Shown here one piece after another: positions 21,184 through 31,241 of a DNA stretch of 64,000 nucleotides. This DNA comes from an uncultured Granulosicoccaceae bacterium (GTDB taxonomy: Bacteria; Pseudomonadota; Gammaproteobacteria; Granulosicoccales; Granulosicoccaceae). The stretch covers positions 1-64,000 of the forward strand of contig CALHOU010000019.1 in NCBI GenBank assembly GCA_938035945.1. The letters are read 5' to 3'. Made by a program: the position numbers and the translations under genes. The first letter of the stretch is position 1. Every line of letters begins with the position of its first letter. The notes under the pieces were generated by a model. That model did not search any database. It saw nothing but the letters and a program-made list of their open reading frames with translations, and was not told the DNA's origin.

Positions 21184-22848
21184 ATGGATAAACCATGGCT
21201 CAATTCGTATCAGGAGGGTGTTCCAGCTGAAATCGACATTAACGAACATCCGTCGGTTGTGGATATATTCAGCAAAGCGTGCAAGGAATACGCTAACAGC
21301 CCATCGTTTACTAACTTTGGCAAGACGATTAACTATAAACAGCTTGATGAGTACACCAATCATTTCGCCTCTTGGTTAATCCACGAAGCTGGCTTGCAAA
21401 AAGGCGATCGCATCGCGATCATGATGCCAAATTTACTGCAATACCCGGTCGCGGTTTTCGGTGCACTGCGCGCAGGCTTGGTAGTTGTTAATACCAACCC
21501 TTTATATACCGACCGTGAATTGGAACATCAACTTAAAGACTCTGGCGCAAAGGCCATTGTTGTTGTAGAAGCATTTGCAGCGACACTGGCAGATGTTGTA
21601 AACAAAACGCAAGTTGAAACCGTCATTACCACGCGCTTTGGCGATATGCTTGACTGGCCGAAGTCGATGGTAATTAACTTTGTTATTAAACACGTGAAGA
21701 AAATGGTTAAGCCTTTTAGCTTGCCAGGTTCGCACAGCTTTAAAGACGTGCTAAACAAAGGCTCATCATTGCCAGCTGTTAGCGCTGAATTAAATCATGA
21801 TGATCTGGCATTTCTTCAATACACAGGTGGCACAACCGGTGTTGCCAAAGGTGCGATGCTAACGCACGGCAACATGGTAGCCAATATCCAACAAGCCTAC
21901 AGCTGGATCGTGATTGATGATTTAAAGAAAGGTGAAGAGATCATTATCACCGCCTTACCGCTCTATCACATCTTCGCACTAACGGCTAACTGTTTAACGT
22001 TTATGAAGCTGGGTGCAATGAATGTACTCATTACTAATCCGCGCGATATGCCTGGCTTTGTTAAGGAACTAAACAAACATCGCTTTACCGCATTCACAGG
22101 TGTAAATACATTGTTTAACGCCTTGATGAATACCGATGGTTTCAAAGACATCGACTTCTCAGGATTAAAAATGACGCTAGGTGGCGGTATGGCTGTGCAA
22201 AAAGTCGTGGCCGATCGCTGGAAAGAGATCACCGGTGTGCCTCTTATCGAAGCTTACGGTTTAACCGAAACAAGTCCGGCTGCTTGTATTAATCCGATGG
22301 ATTTACAAGACTACAATGACTCAATCGGCCTCCCTATTCCATCGACCGATGCATCCGTTCGCAGCGAAGACAATCAAGCCCTACCGGTTGGCGAAGCGGG
22401 CGAGCTTTGTATTCGCGGTCCTCAAGTCATGCTCGGCTACTGGGAACGACCAGATGCTACCGCTGAAACTATTGATAGTGAAGGTTGGCTGCATACCGGT
22501 GATGTTGCCGTCATGAATGAAAAAGGTTTTTTCAAAATTGTTGATCGGCTGAAAGACATGATTTTGGTTTCAGGCTTTAACGTCTACCCAAATGAAATTG
22601 AAGGCGTTATCGCAATGATGCCAGAGGTGCTCGAAGTTGGTGCTATTGGTGTACCTGATGAACACTCCGGCGAGGTGGTGAAAGTTGTAATTGCCAAGAA
22701 AGACCAATCATTAACAGAAGAAGCCGTGCTCGCACACTGCAAAGAAAACTTAACTGGTTATAAGCGACCTAAGTTTGTTCAGTTTGTAGATGAGCTACCA
22801 AAAACCAATGTCGGTAAAATTCTACGACGTGAATTGCGCGACCTGTAA
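21184..22848 (+). CDS. fadD: long-chain-fatty-acid--CoA ligase
   Basis: YTGGTTGVAKGAMLTHGN; YGLTETSPA; GWLHTGDVAVMNEKGFFKIVDRLKDMILVSGFNVYPNEIE. Confidence 0.93.
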   Translation: MDKPWLNSYQEGVPAEIDINEHPSVVDIFSKACKEYANSPSFTNFGKTINYKQLDEYTNHFASWLIHEAGLQKGDRIAIMMPNLLQYPVAVFGALRAGLVVVNTNPLYTDRELEHQLKDSGAKAIVVVEAFAATLADVVNKTQVETVITTRFGDMLDWPKSMVINFVIKHVKKMVKPFSLPGSHSFKDVLNKGSSLPAVSAELNHDDLAFLQYTGGTTGVAKGAMLTHGNMVANIQQAYSWIVIDDLKKGEEIIITALPLYHIFALTANCLTFMKLGAMNVLITNPRDMPGFVKELNKHRFTAFTGVNTLFNALMNTDGFKDIDFSGLKMTLGGGMAVQKVVADRWKEITGVPLIEAYGLTETSPAACINPMDLQDYNDSIGLPIPSTDASVRSEDNQALPVGEAGELCIRGPQVMLGYWERPDATAETIDSEGWLHTGDVAVMNEKGFFKIVDRLKDMILVSGFNVYPNEIEGVIAMMPEVLEVGAIGVPDEHSGEVVKVVIAKKDQSLTEEAVLAHCKENLTGYKRPKFVQFVDELPKTNVGKILRRELRDL

Positions 22849-22860
22849 TTGTCATAGTCG

Positions 22861-23745
22861 ATGCCGTCACCGCATAGCACGCTTGTTTCCGTTGATAAGC
22901 TAGACGCTCATCTAAATCAAGCACCATCGAATCGATGGGTCATTATTGATTGTCGTTTCTCCTTGGCTGATACCAGTCAGGGAGAAACGCACTTTCAACA
23001 ATCCCGAATTCCAACAGCGCAATATGCGCACCTAGACAAGCACTTGTCGAGTGCCATCATTCCAGGCGTTACTGGCCGTCACCCACTGCCAGATGCCGAT
23101 GCGTTAGCACAGCAATTTCAACACTGGGGTATCGACAACGATACTCAAATTATTGCGTATGACGATAAGTCAGGGGCGATTGCTAGCAGGCTTTGGTGGT
23201 TGAGCCGTTGGTTGGGGCATGAAGCCTGTGCTGTGCTTGATGGTGGGTTTGCGGCTTGGAAGCAAGCAGAAAAAACGCTTGAAACATCATCACCGGTTGC
23301 GCCTTCATCGGGTTCGTTCGAAAAATCATCGCCATTGACCAAGGTCATTGAAAAGCACGAAGTGCTGGATCCAAACTTGTGTCTACTTGATGCGCGCGAG
23401 ACAGAACGTTATCGCGGTGAACACGAACCGATCGACCCTGTAGCGGGCCATATCCCTGGTGCCCTTAATGCGCCGTTTATGGAAAATGTGAACGCGGATG
23501 GAACGTTCCGATCAATCGCAGAATTACAACAACGATTCGATTCGGTATTAGAAAAAAAAGAAGACAAACAACTGGTGCACTATTGTGGCTCAGGTGTGAC
23601 TGCTGCCCACAATATGCTGGCAATGGCACATGCACAACGTGATCCGGGTGCTATGTATGCCGGCTCATTCAGTGAATGGGTTGCAGATATAAATAACAAC
23701 CAAGTTAATGACGATCAATTTCCAGTGGCGCGCCTGGTCGACTGA
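22861..23745 (+). CDS. sulfurtransferase (3-mercaptopyruvate sulfurtransferase-like, two rhodanese domains)
   Basis: Active-site loop HYCGSGVTAAHN; tandem rhodanese domains. Confidence 0.85.
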   Translation: MPSPHSTLVSVDKLDAHLNQAPSNRWVIIDCRFSLADTSQGETHFQQSRIPTAQYAHLDKHLSSAIIPGVTGRHPLPDADALAQQFQHWGIDNDTQIIAYDDKSGAIASRLWWLSRWLGHEACAVLDGGFAAWKQAEKTLETSSPVAPSSGSFEKSSPLTKVIEKHEVLDPNLCLLDARETERYRGEHEPIDPVAGHIPGALNAPFMENVNADGTFRSIAELQQRFDSVLEKKEDKQLVHYCGSGVTAAHNMLAMAHAQRDPGAMYAGSFSEWVADINNNQVNDDQFPVARLVD

Positions 23746-24277
23746 AAATATCCGCGTAGTGTACTTCACGTATGCGATCTTGCCGCCGCTCAAAATAGCG
23801 CGTTAATGTCTCCGTCACCACAGGGAATGCAAGCTCATCCCAAGGCACTTCATTTTGACTAAACAGCTTCACTTCTAGGGTCTCTTCACCCGCGGCAGCT
23901 TTGCCATCACGCAGCCGGCCAAAAAACATCATATAGACCTGGGAAATGCGTGGAAGATTGTAAACCGCAAACAAGCGTAAGTCGTCGCATTCAGCTTCGG
24001 CCTCTTCGCGCACTTCACGCGCAGCGCCCTCAAGTGTGGTTTCTTCGTTTTCCATGAAACCGGCGGGCAGGGTCCAGTAGCCGTGCCTTGGTTCGATCGC
24101 CCGTTTGCATAGTAATACCTTGCCATGCCATTCAAGCAAACACCCCACCACGTTTTTGGGGTTTTCATAGTGGATAAGGTCGCACGATTGGCAAACCGCG
24201 CGAGGTCGATTGTCGCCCTCAGGAATAAGCTGATTAACGGCATGACCGCAGTTCTGGCAAAAACGAATCTCGGACAT
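23705..24277 (-). CDS. NUDIX hydrolase with N-terminal zinc ribbon
   Basis: CxxC...CxxC at N-term; Nudix box GAAREVREEAEAE. Confidence 0.9.
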   Translation of the reverse strand: MSEIRFCQNCGHAVNQLIPEGDNRPRAVCQSCDLIHYENPKNVVGCLLEWHGKVLLCKRAIEPRHGYWTLPAGFMENEETTLEGAAREVREEAEAECDDLRLFAVYNLPRISQVYMMFFGRLRDGKAAAGEETLEVKLFSQNEVPWDELAFPVVTETLTRYFERRQDRIREVHYADIFSRPGAPLEIDRH

Positions 24278-24284
24278 CAGTGGA

Positions 24285-24716
24285 TCAACCTTTCTCTGTG
24301 TCGACCAGTTGCCGAATATGCGGCGGCAATGGTGTTGATTTCATATCGCGGTTATTAACCCAAACGATACGCGCTTGCCCACGGGTAGTGAGCGTACCGT
24401 CCACGGTTAGCGTGTAGGTGCTAATGAAAGAGCTTCTTCTCGGCGAATGCCCCCCCATTCGGACGACCGCCGTGGCCGGACAAACAACAGGCTGTAAATA
24501 CTCGGCGTGATTATCGACGATAACAATGCCATCATCGAAGGTACCGGGCGGTAATTCGCCCAGCTTCTCGAACCATTCCATCCGAACGGTTTCGAAATAG
24601 CGAAAATACATAGCATTGTTTACATGACCCAATGAATCCATATCACCCCAGCGCACTGGAATCTGCATTTCGTACAATGGATTGCCTTCAGGCACATTGG
24701 GATCGTTATCTGACAT
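24285..24716 (-). CDS. acyl-CoA thioesterase (4HBT hot-dog fold)
   Basis: PVRWGDMDSLGHVNNAMYFRYFETVRMEWF; ATG at 24716 chosen (ORF to 24764). Confidence 0.85.
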   Translation of the reverse strand: MSDNDPNVPEGNPLYEMQIPVRWGDMDSLGHVNNAMYFRYFETVRMEWFEKLGELPPGTFDDGIVIVDNHAEYLQPVVCPATAVVRMGGHSPRRSSFISTYTLTVDGTLTTRGQARIVWVNNRDMKSTPLPPHIRQLVDTEKG

Positions 24717-24772
24717 GGCTACTTGAATCGCATCAACAACAGCTTCAAGGTAAGCATAGCGCAAAGGTACAC

Positions 24773-26659
24773 TTAGCGACGATCACCACGCAGCTTTTCC
24801 ACGGTGTTTTGCAAACCATCAAGCGTGACAGCCTCTGGCGGGATTGGGTCGCCCACCACCAGACCAATTTTGGCGAACATGCGCTTAGGCCTTTTCTTCA
24901 TGGCTGGTCCATCTTTTCGACTGAATAAACTCCCCCATAACCCTTGTAGAGCGATGGGTATGACCGGTGCAGGCGATTTTTCCAATACATGCATAATGCC
25001 GGGTTTAAAGTCGTTCATCTCGCCGTCGTAAGTGATCTGCCCTTCTGGGAAAATGCACAGTAGCTCGCCTTTGCGGATAGTGTCCTGCATTTTTTCAAAC
25101 GCGCTATTAAACATCGCCTCATCTTCCTTGCGCCCGGCGATGGGAATCGCGCCAGCGGTTTTGAAGATAAAGCTAAGCACAGGGATTTTGAAAATCTTGT
25201 AGTACATAACAAATCGGACAGGCCGGCGGATACTGCCGCCAACTAAGAGTGCATCGACAAAGCTCACATGATTGCAAGCCAGAATCGCCGCACCTTGATC
25301 TGGAATTTTATCCAAGCCGGTGTTGTTCACTTTATAAGCCGAATGCATCAGCATCCAAATTAGAAAGCGCATTAAAAATTCGGGCACTAAACGGAAAATA
25401 TAGGCCGCCACCAGCGCATTGAGTATGGCAACGGCCAGAAACATGCCGGCAATCGAGAACCCCAGTTTCAGCATAACGCCAACTATGATGGCCGATAACA
25501 CCATGAACATAGCGTTCATCACATTATTGCAAGCAATGGCTCGCGATAAACGATCGGGCGCACTGGTTTTTTGTATAAGGGCATACAGCGGCACAATATA
25601 AAATCCGCCGAACAAACCGATTAACATGATATCGATGAGCACCCGCCAGGCGGCAGCATGCGATAGAAATTCACCCAGCCCGATCAAGCTACCAAATGGC
25701 GCTGCTGGTGTGGCAAAAAAGAGATCCAAGCCAAACAGGGTTATACCCAGTGCACCCAGCGGCACCAAGCCGATTTCGACCTTGCCGCCGGATAAACGCT
25801 CACACAATGCCGAGCCCACGCCTATGCCAATCGAGAATGCGGCCAACAGCACTGTGAACACATTGCCATCGCCACCGAGTACTTCGCGCGCGAAGATCGG
25901 AAACTGGGCAAGGTAGGTAGCGCCCATAAACCAAAACCACGATATACCTAAAATAGATTGGAAGATCACGCGGTGCTTCTTGGTGTACTTAACCAGTTTC
26001 CAGGTTTCACTCGCGGGGTTAAAGCGCACCGATAAATTGGGATCAGGCGCTTTTGCTGACGGAATTTTTCGGCTGGCCAGATAACCGCTGACGGCGACCA
26101 CTAGAATGAACATGCACGTGAGCAGCACGGAACCGTTGGGAGAATTAGTGATTAATTGCGTGCCGATGATGGTGCCAAGCAGAATCGCCAGAAAGGTGCC
26201 GAGTTCAACGACACCATTGCCACCGATCAACTCTGTCTCATGTAAATGCTGTGGCAGGATGCCGTATTTGATGGGGCCAAAAAACGCAGATTGGGTGCCC
26301 ATCAAAAACAGAATTCCCATGAGCATAGGCACACTTTGAATCCAAAAAGCGATGGCGCCCAGACACATGATGGCAATTTCAGCCAATTTAATGCGCCGAA
26401 TCAACATCGACTTTTCGTATTTGTCGGCAATTTGCCCACTTAAAGCGGAAAATAAGAAGAACGGCAATATGAAAATACCGCCCGACATTGCAATTAGCGA
26501 CCCCGCATCTTCTGCACTTAGCTTAAGCGCACCAAAACTGAGCAGCGCGATCAAAGCGCTTTTAAAAAGATTGTCGTTAAAGGCACCCAGAAGTTGGGTG
26601 GTGAAAAATGGTGCGAATCGTTGCTCTTTTAGAAGAGCAAACTGGCTGGTCTGATTCAT
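24773..26659 (-). CDS. MFS transporter (LplT-like) fused to PlsC-type 1-acylglycerol-3-phosphate acyltransferase
   Basis: N-terminal about 12 TM MFS; C-terminal CNHVSFVDALL (NHxxxxD) and FPEGQITYDGEM. Confidence 0.9.
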   Translation of the reverse strand: MNQTSQFALLKEQRFAPFFTTQLLGAFNDNLFKSALIALLSFGALKLSAEDAGSLIAMSGGIFILPFFLFSALSGQIADKYEKSMLIRRIKLAEIAIMCLGAIAFWIQSVPMLMGILFLMGTQSAFFGPIKYGILPQHLHETELIGGNGVVELGTFLAILLGTIIGTQLITNSPNGSVLLTCMFILVVAVSGYLASRKIPSAKAPDPNLSVRFNPASETWKLVKYTKKHRVIFQSILGISWFWFMGATYLAQFPIFAREVLGGDGNVFTVLLAAFSIGIGVGSALCERLSGGKVEIGLVPLGALGITLFGLDLFFATPAAPFGSLIGLGEFLSHAAAWRVLIDIMLIGLFGGFYIVPLYALIQKTSAPDRLSRAIACNNVMNAMFMVLSAIIVGVMLKLGFSIAGMFLAVAILNALVAAYIFRLVPEFLMRFLIWMLMHSAYKVNNTGLDKIPDQGAAILACNHVSFVDALLVGGSIRRPVRFVMYYKIFKIPVLSFIFKTAGAIPIAGRKEDEAMFNSAFEKMQDTIRKGELLCIFPEGQITYDGEMNDFKPGIMHVLEKSPAPVIPIALQGLWGSLFSRKDGPAMKKRPKRMFAKIGLVVGDPIPPEAVTLDGLQNTVEKLRGDRR

Positions 26660-26752
26660 GACCGGACCGCCAGGTTATTTGCGCTTGAATAGACTAGCCG
26701 AGAATAGACTAGCCGAGCAAAGACTCTATTAAAGTATTCAGATAAATATTGA

Positions 26753-26968
26753 CTATCCCGCCGACACTTCCGACGCTTGCCAGCCTTTGTCGCCGCGAGT
26801 TGCAATGAATTCAACTTTCTGACCTTCAGAAAGCGATCGGTAACCATCACCAACAATAGCACGGTAGTGGACAAACACATCTTCGCCTTCTGGGCTGATG
26901 ATAAAACCGTAGCCTTTGGCATTGTCGAACCATTTAACGGTTCCGCTTTTACGCTGCTCTTCTGACAT
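26753..26968 (-). CDS. cold-shock domain protein (CspA family)
   Basis: [15 protein letters not shown] and VFVHYRAI (RNP1/RNP2-like). Confidence 0.95.
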   Translation of the reverse strand: MSEEQRKSGTVKWFDNAKGYGFIISPEGEDVFVHYRAIVGDGYRSLSEGQKVEFIATRGDKGWQASEVSAG

Positions 26969-27215
26969 AAACACACTTCCTCGAAATCGCACTGCTGTAT
27001 CCCTGCTTCGGTGCAGAGAATCTTATTGCATGGCGAAATTAGCATGTCATGTCCTTTCATTTTTAGACCCCCAAAAGCATTTCATGTTTGTTCACAATGT
27101 GCTCTTGTTCTAACGACCAATACCTGTATCGAGTATGCGAAGCCGCCTAACAGTTTCATTACGGGGTTATTTAGTAACAACCGCCACCTAAAGCTAAAAA
27201 GACACAGTGAAGAAG

Positions 27216-29816
27216 TTACGCTTCCAAAGCCTTAGTGACCAATTCGTAAACCGCCGGTGATAGCTTGTTAACAGAGGCAATCTTCAGTAACGCGCTCTGC
27301 ATACTGGCTTGCTGCGGATTAACAAATCGACGCCATTGTAAAAATGGAGACAATAACCGAGCAGCAACTTGGGGATTCGTACTATCTAGAAGAATAATAT
27401 AGTCTGATACCAAGTCATAACCACTGCCATCCGCTGCGTGGAAATACACAGGATTTGCACTGGCAAATGCACCGATCAAAGAACGAAACCTATTGGGGTT
27501 ATTTGCATCGAAAGCTTCATGCCCTGTTAAACCTATAACGTCATTAATCACCTGATCATGTTGTGCGGTTGCTTGCAATGAGAACCACTTATCAACAACC
27601 AGCTTGTGATCAGACCATCTTTCGTAAAAGTCAGCCACACAGCGCCTTTTCTCGTCCCCTGGCAAATCGCACAAAGCACTTAACGCCGCCACGCGATCGG
27701 TCATATTAGAAGCGTTGTGGTATTGCGTGACGGCCAACGACTCCCATTGTTCACTCGGTAAATAACTCAGCAAAGACAAAGCAGTATTTGCCAAGCTACG
27801 CTCACCAATGCTCGACAATAATTTTCGTTGTTTTGTATTCTCAACAAGGTGGGTTAAAGCGGTTTGAAATCGAGTAGCCAAGGCTGTGTTGATGGTGGTA
27901 AGTGCGGCATCAATAGCATGTATATCGATTTCTTCGCAATCGTTCGCCACCGTTTTTATACCGGGCATATCCAACATGATCGATTTAAATCCGGGGTCCA
28001 GCTGACCATCATTAATCACGGTGGCATAGGCGTCTAGAAACTGATCCGGCACAACAAACTGATCATTTTTTAAATGTTGAAGAATGAGTCGTTTGGCGAA
28101 ACGTTGGCCCGCTTCCCAACGATTAAAGCTATCTGAATCGTTGGCTAACAAAAACGCCAGTGCATCATTATTGTATTCGTACTCGAGCACCACTGGTGCA
28201 GAAAAACCACGCAATAGCGATGGAATTGGTTTGGCCGATATATTATCGAACACGAAGGTTTGACTTCGTTCGGTAAGGTTCAAAACCGTGCTGCCATCGG
28301 CGCTATGGCGGCCAAGTGTTAATGGTAAATTATTTCCAGTGGCATCTAGTAGACCTAAACTTATGGGAATGAGTGTAGGTGGGCGTTCATTACCGTTACG
28401 ATCAGGGTTTTGCTGCGTTACCGTTAGTGTGTATTGTTGGCTTGAGTGGTCGAATTTATCTGTAACCTGCACCCGCGGCGTGCCTGATTGCGAATACCAT
28501 TGCCGAAACACGCTCAGATCAATACCACTGGCATCTTCCATGGCTTGCACAAAGTCATCGCACGTTACGGCTTGCCCGTCATGACGCTCAAAATATAAAT
28601 CGATACCAGCATGGTACTTCTCTAAGCCCAGCACAGTGTGAATCATTCGGATAACCTCTGCGCCTTTTTCATACACAGTTAGGGTATAAAAATTATTTAT
28701 CTCTATGTATTCATCAGGTCTGATTGGGTGCGACATTGGGCTTGCATCTTCTGCAAATTGCTGTGCACGCAACATGCGCACATCTTGAATGCGCTTGACT
28801 TCTCGTGATTGCATATCACTGCTAAATTCCTGATCACGAAAAACAGTTAAGCCTTCTTTTAAACTCAACTGAAACCAATCCCTGCAAGTAACCCGATTGC
28901 CAGTCCAGTTATGAAAGTACTCGTGCGCTATAACCGCTTCAACACCAAGAAAGTCGTCGTCTGTAGCAAGCTCAGTATCAGCTAACACGTATTTGGAATT
29001 GAAAATATTTAAACCCTTGTTCTCCATGGCACCGGCATTAAAGTCATCAACAGCCACGATCATGAACAGATCCAGATCGTACTCAAGACCATATACTTTT
29101 TCATCCCACGCCATCGATCGCTTTAGCGCATCCATGGCGTAATCACACTGATCTATATTGTGCTCTTCAACATATATGTGCAGATCGACTGTACGCTTTG
29201 ATCGAGTTATAAAAGTGTCCTCAATTCTTGCCAACTTACCGGCAACCAAGGCAAACAAATAGCACGGCTTTGGAAACGGGTCGAGCCATTGCACTTCATG
29301 CCGGCCATCACCCAGCCGACGGGCGGATTCTAGGTTTCCATTTGAGAGCAAAACCGGGTATGCGTTCTGATCAGCAACAATGCGCACGCTAAAAACGGAT
29401 AACACATCGGGTCGATCTAAGTAGTAGGTAATTTTTCGAAAACCTTCCGCCTCGCACTGGGTAGTGAAATTATTGCTGCTGCAATACAGTCCTTCTAACG
29501 CCGTATTCGCTGTTGGGTTTATTTTTGTCACTATGTTCAGTTGGCACGTGTCAGGGAGCGAGTCAATTTGCAAATGTGTATCGCTAATAGTGTAATGAGT
29601 GCTATCGAGTGGCTGCCCATCGACGCTAACTGATTGCAAGGCCAAGTCTTGCCCATCCAATTGCAAAGGCCCCGAACTCAACCGTTGCAGATGCAATGTG
29701 CTATGCACCAGCGTTTGGGTTAAATCCAATTCGAACACAAGATCGGTTTTAACAATGGTCCAGTTGCAGGGTTGATAATCTTTTCTGGCAATAACAACTG
29801 GACTGGCTTCTTTCAT
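27216..29816 (-). CDS. pepN: aminopeptidase N
   Basis: 866 aa; GAMENKGLNIFN and VIAHEYFHNWTGNRVTCRDWFQLSLKEGLTVFRDQEFS. Confidence 0.97.
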   Translation of the reverse strand: MKEASPVVIARKDYQPCNWTIVKTDLVFELDLTQTLVHSTLHLQRLSSGPLQLDGQDLALQSVSVDGQPLDSTHYTISDTHLQIDSLPDTCQLNIVTKINPTANTALEGLYCSSNNFTTQCEAEGFRKITYYLDRPDVLSVFSVRIVADQNAYPVLLSNGNLESARRLGDGRHEVQWLDPFPKPCYLFALVAGKLARIEDTFITRSKRTVDLHIYVEEHNIDQCDYAMDALKRSMAWDEKVYGLEYDLDLFMIVAVDDFNAGAMENKGLNIFNSKYVLADTELATDDDFLGVEAVIAHEYFHNWTGNRVTCRDWFQLSLKEGLTVFRDQEFSSDMQSREVKRIQDVRMLRAQQFAEDASPMSHPIRPDEYIEINNFYTLTVYEKGAEVIRMIHTVLGLEKYHAGIDLYFERHDGQAVTCDDFVQAMEDASGIDLSVFRQWYSQSGTPRVQVTDKFDHSSQQYTLTVTQQNPDRNGNERPPTLIPISLGLLDATGNNLPLTLGRHSADGSTVLNLTERSQTFVFDNISAKPIPSLLRGFSAPVVLEYEYNNDALAFLLANDSDSFNRWEAGQRFAKRLILQHLKNDQFVVPDQFLDAYATVINDGQLDPGFKSIMLDMPGIKTVANDCEEIDIHAIDAALTTINTALATRFQTALTHLVENTKQRKLLSSIGERSLANTALSLLSYLPSEQWESLAVTQYHNASNMTDRVAALSALCDLPGDEKRRCVADFYERWSDHKLVVDKWFSLQATAQHDQVINDVIGLTGHEAFDANNPNRFRSLIGAFASANPVYFHAADGSGYDLVSDYIILLDSTNPQVAARLLSPFLQWRRFVNPQQASMQSALLKIASVNKLSPAVYELVTKALEA

Positions 29817-30006
29817 ATCGAATATTTCCTTGTGTTCAGAGCTCTCTTTTGAGCCCGAGTAGCAATCTTTAGCAGCACTTATTTTTAAGGTGTGATTGTG
29901 GACTGTGACACTTTCAAACTACGCAAAGTGAGACGCCCTACCGGATACACCCTCATTGTGGTTGACTGGTTTAAAGATAGCACTGCTTGGGCCCGAAAAC
30001 CGAAGT

Positions 30007-30786
30007 ATGCGTCTGCCCTCATTTACTAATATACGAGTGACTCTGTTACTGATGGCATTGTTATGCTTCGGGTTTGTCAGTTTGACGCAGCTGGTGTACA
30101 CGCGTAGCTGGAATCAAACATTGCAGGTTACGGTGTTCCCGATGAACGCGGACGGACACTTGACTACGGCTGACTATATTAATACGCTCAGCACCGATAC
30201 ATTCTCGACAATCGATAGTTGGGCTGCACGCGAAGCCAGACGTCACGATGTCGATTTACAGAAACCCTTTAAAGTCACTCTGGGTGAGCAGATTTGGAAT
30301 TTACCGCCCCAGTGGCCAGAGAATGCCAATCCGGTTTCGGTTTTATTTTGGGGCTTGCGATTCCGTTGGTGGGCTTATCGTAATACACCGGATGACAACG
30401 GCGATATCACCCGCATTCGCATGTTTGTTTTATACCATTCAGGTGCTGACGATAAACCACTTTCACATTCTTTAGGCATGCAAAAAGGCTTGATGGGCTT
30501 GGTTAACGCCTATGCGATTAATCAGCAAACCTCGCAAAACAATGTGGTAATCGCGCATGAAATGCTGCACACGGTGGGCGCGATTGATAAGTACACAGAA
30601 TTTGGTACACCGATGTACCCCGTTGGATTTGCAAACCCAACAAAATATCCGCTCTTCCCTCAACGCTACGCAGAAATCATGGCAGGTCAAGTGCCGACCG
30701 ACAATGGCTCTTCCTATATGGCTGAAAGCCTGCGCAGTGTACAAGTTAATCAGTTCACCGCAAACGAGATCAACTGGATAGAATAG
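30007..30786 (+). CDS. uncharacterised membrane-anchored putative zinc metallopeptidase
   Basis: N-terminal signal/TM segment; HEMLHTVGAIDKY matches HExxHxxGxxD. Confidence 0.7.
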   Translation: MRLPSFTNIRVTLLLMALLCFGFVSLTQLVYTRSWNQTLQVTVFPMNADGHLTTADYINTLSTDTFSTIDSWAAREARRHDVDLQKPFKVTLGEQIWNLPPQWPENANPVSVLFWGLRFRWWAYRNTPDDNGDITRIRMFVLYHSGADDKPLSHSLGMQKGLMGLVNAYAINQQTSQNNVVIAHEMLHTVGAIDKYTEFGTPMYPVGFANPTKYPLFPQRYAEIMAGQVPTDNGSSYMAESLRSVQVNQFTANEINWIE

Positions 30787-30814
30787 TTACTTTTCCGATT
30801 ATAGGTTCTTATCG

Positions 30815-31213
30815 TTGGCGAATTGGTTGTCACAACATTCAGATATCCTCATCTTTGTCGGCATCGGTTCGTTCTTGCTACTTTGCGCTTCACTACTGGC
30901 CACGCCGTGGGTATTGGCCAAATTGCCAGCCAACTACTTCTCAGCACCGCCAAGTCTGATACAACGAAGTGCCGCGAGGGTGCTGTTTTCCGCGGCCAAG
31001 ACTGTGTTGGGTTTAGCGATGGTTTTCGCAGGCATGGTGATGATGTTTACCCCAGGACCAGGTCTTGTTTGTGTCGTGCTCGGTCTGGCCCTGTGTGAAT
31101 TTCCCGGCAAACATAATCTGATGGCGAACCTGGTGAAACGACCCAGCGTGTTCTCTTCATTAAACTGGCTGCGTAATAAAGCCGGTAAACCACCGTTTGA
31201 AAGGCCCGAATGA
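30815..31213 (+). CDS. PGPGW-type small transmembrane protein
   Basis: 132 aa with TM helices and FTPGPGLVCVVLGLALCEFPGK. Confidence 0.7.
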   Translation: MANWLSQHSDILIFVGIGSFLLLCASLLATPWVLAKLPANYFSAPPSLIQRSAARVLFSAAKTVLGLAMVFAGMVMMFTPGPGLVCVVLGLALCEFPGKHNLMANLVKRPSVFSSLNWLRNKAGKPPFERPE

Positions 31214-31241
31214 GGCTTTGCAATAGCGTTTTGAGGATGTT

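Noticed and set aside
29919-30246. Minus-strand ORFs upstream of the putative metallopeptidase
   Set aside because: Antisense to a better-supported gene, no motifs.
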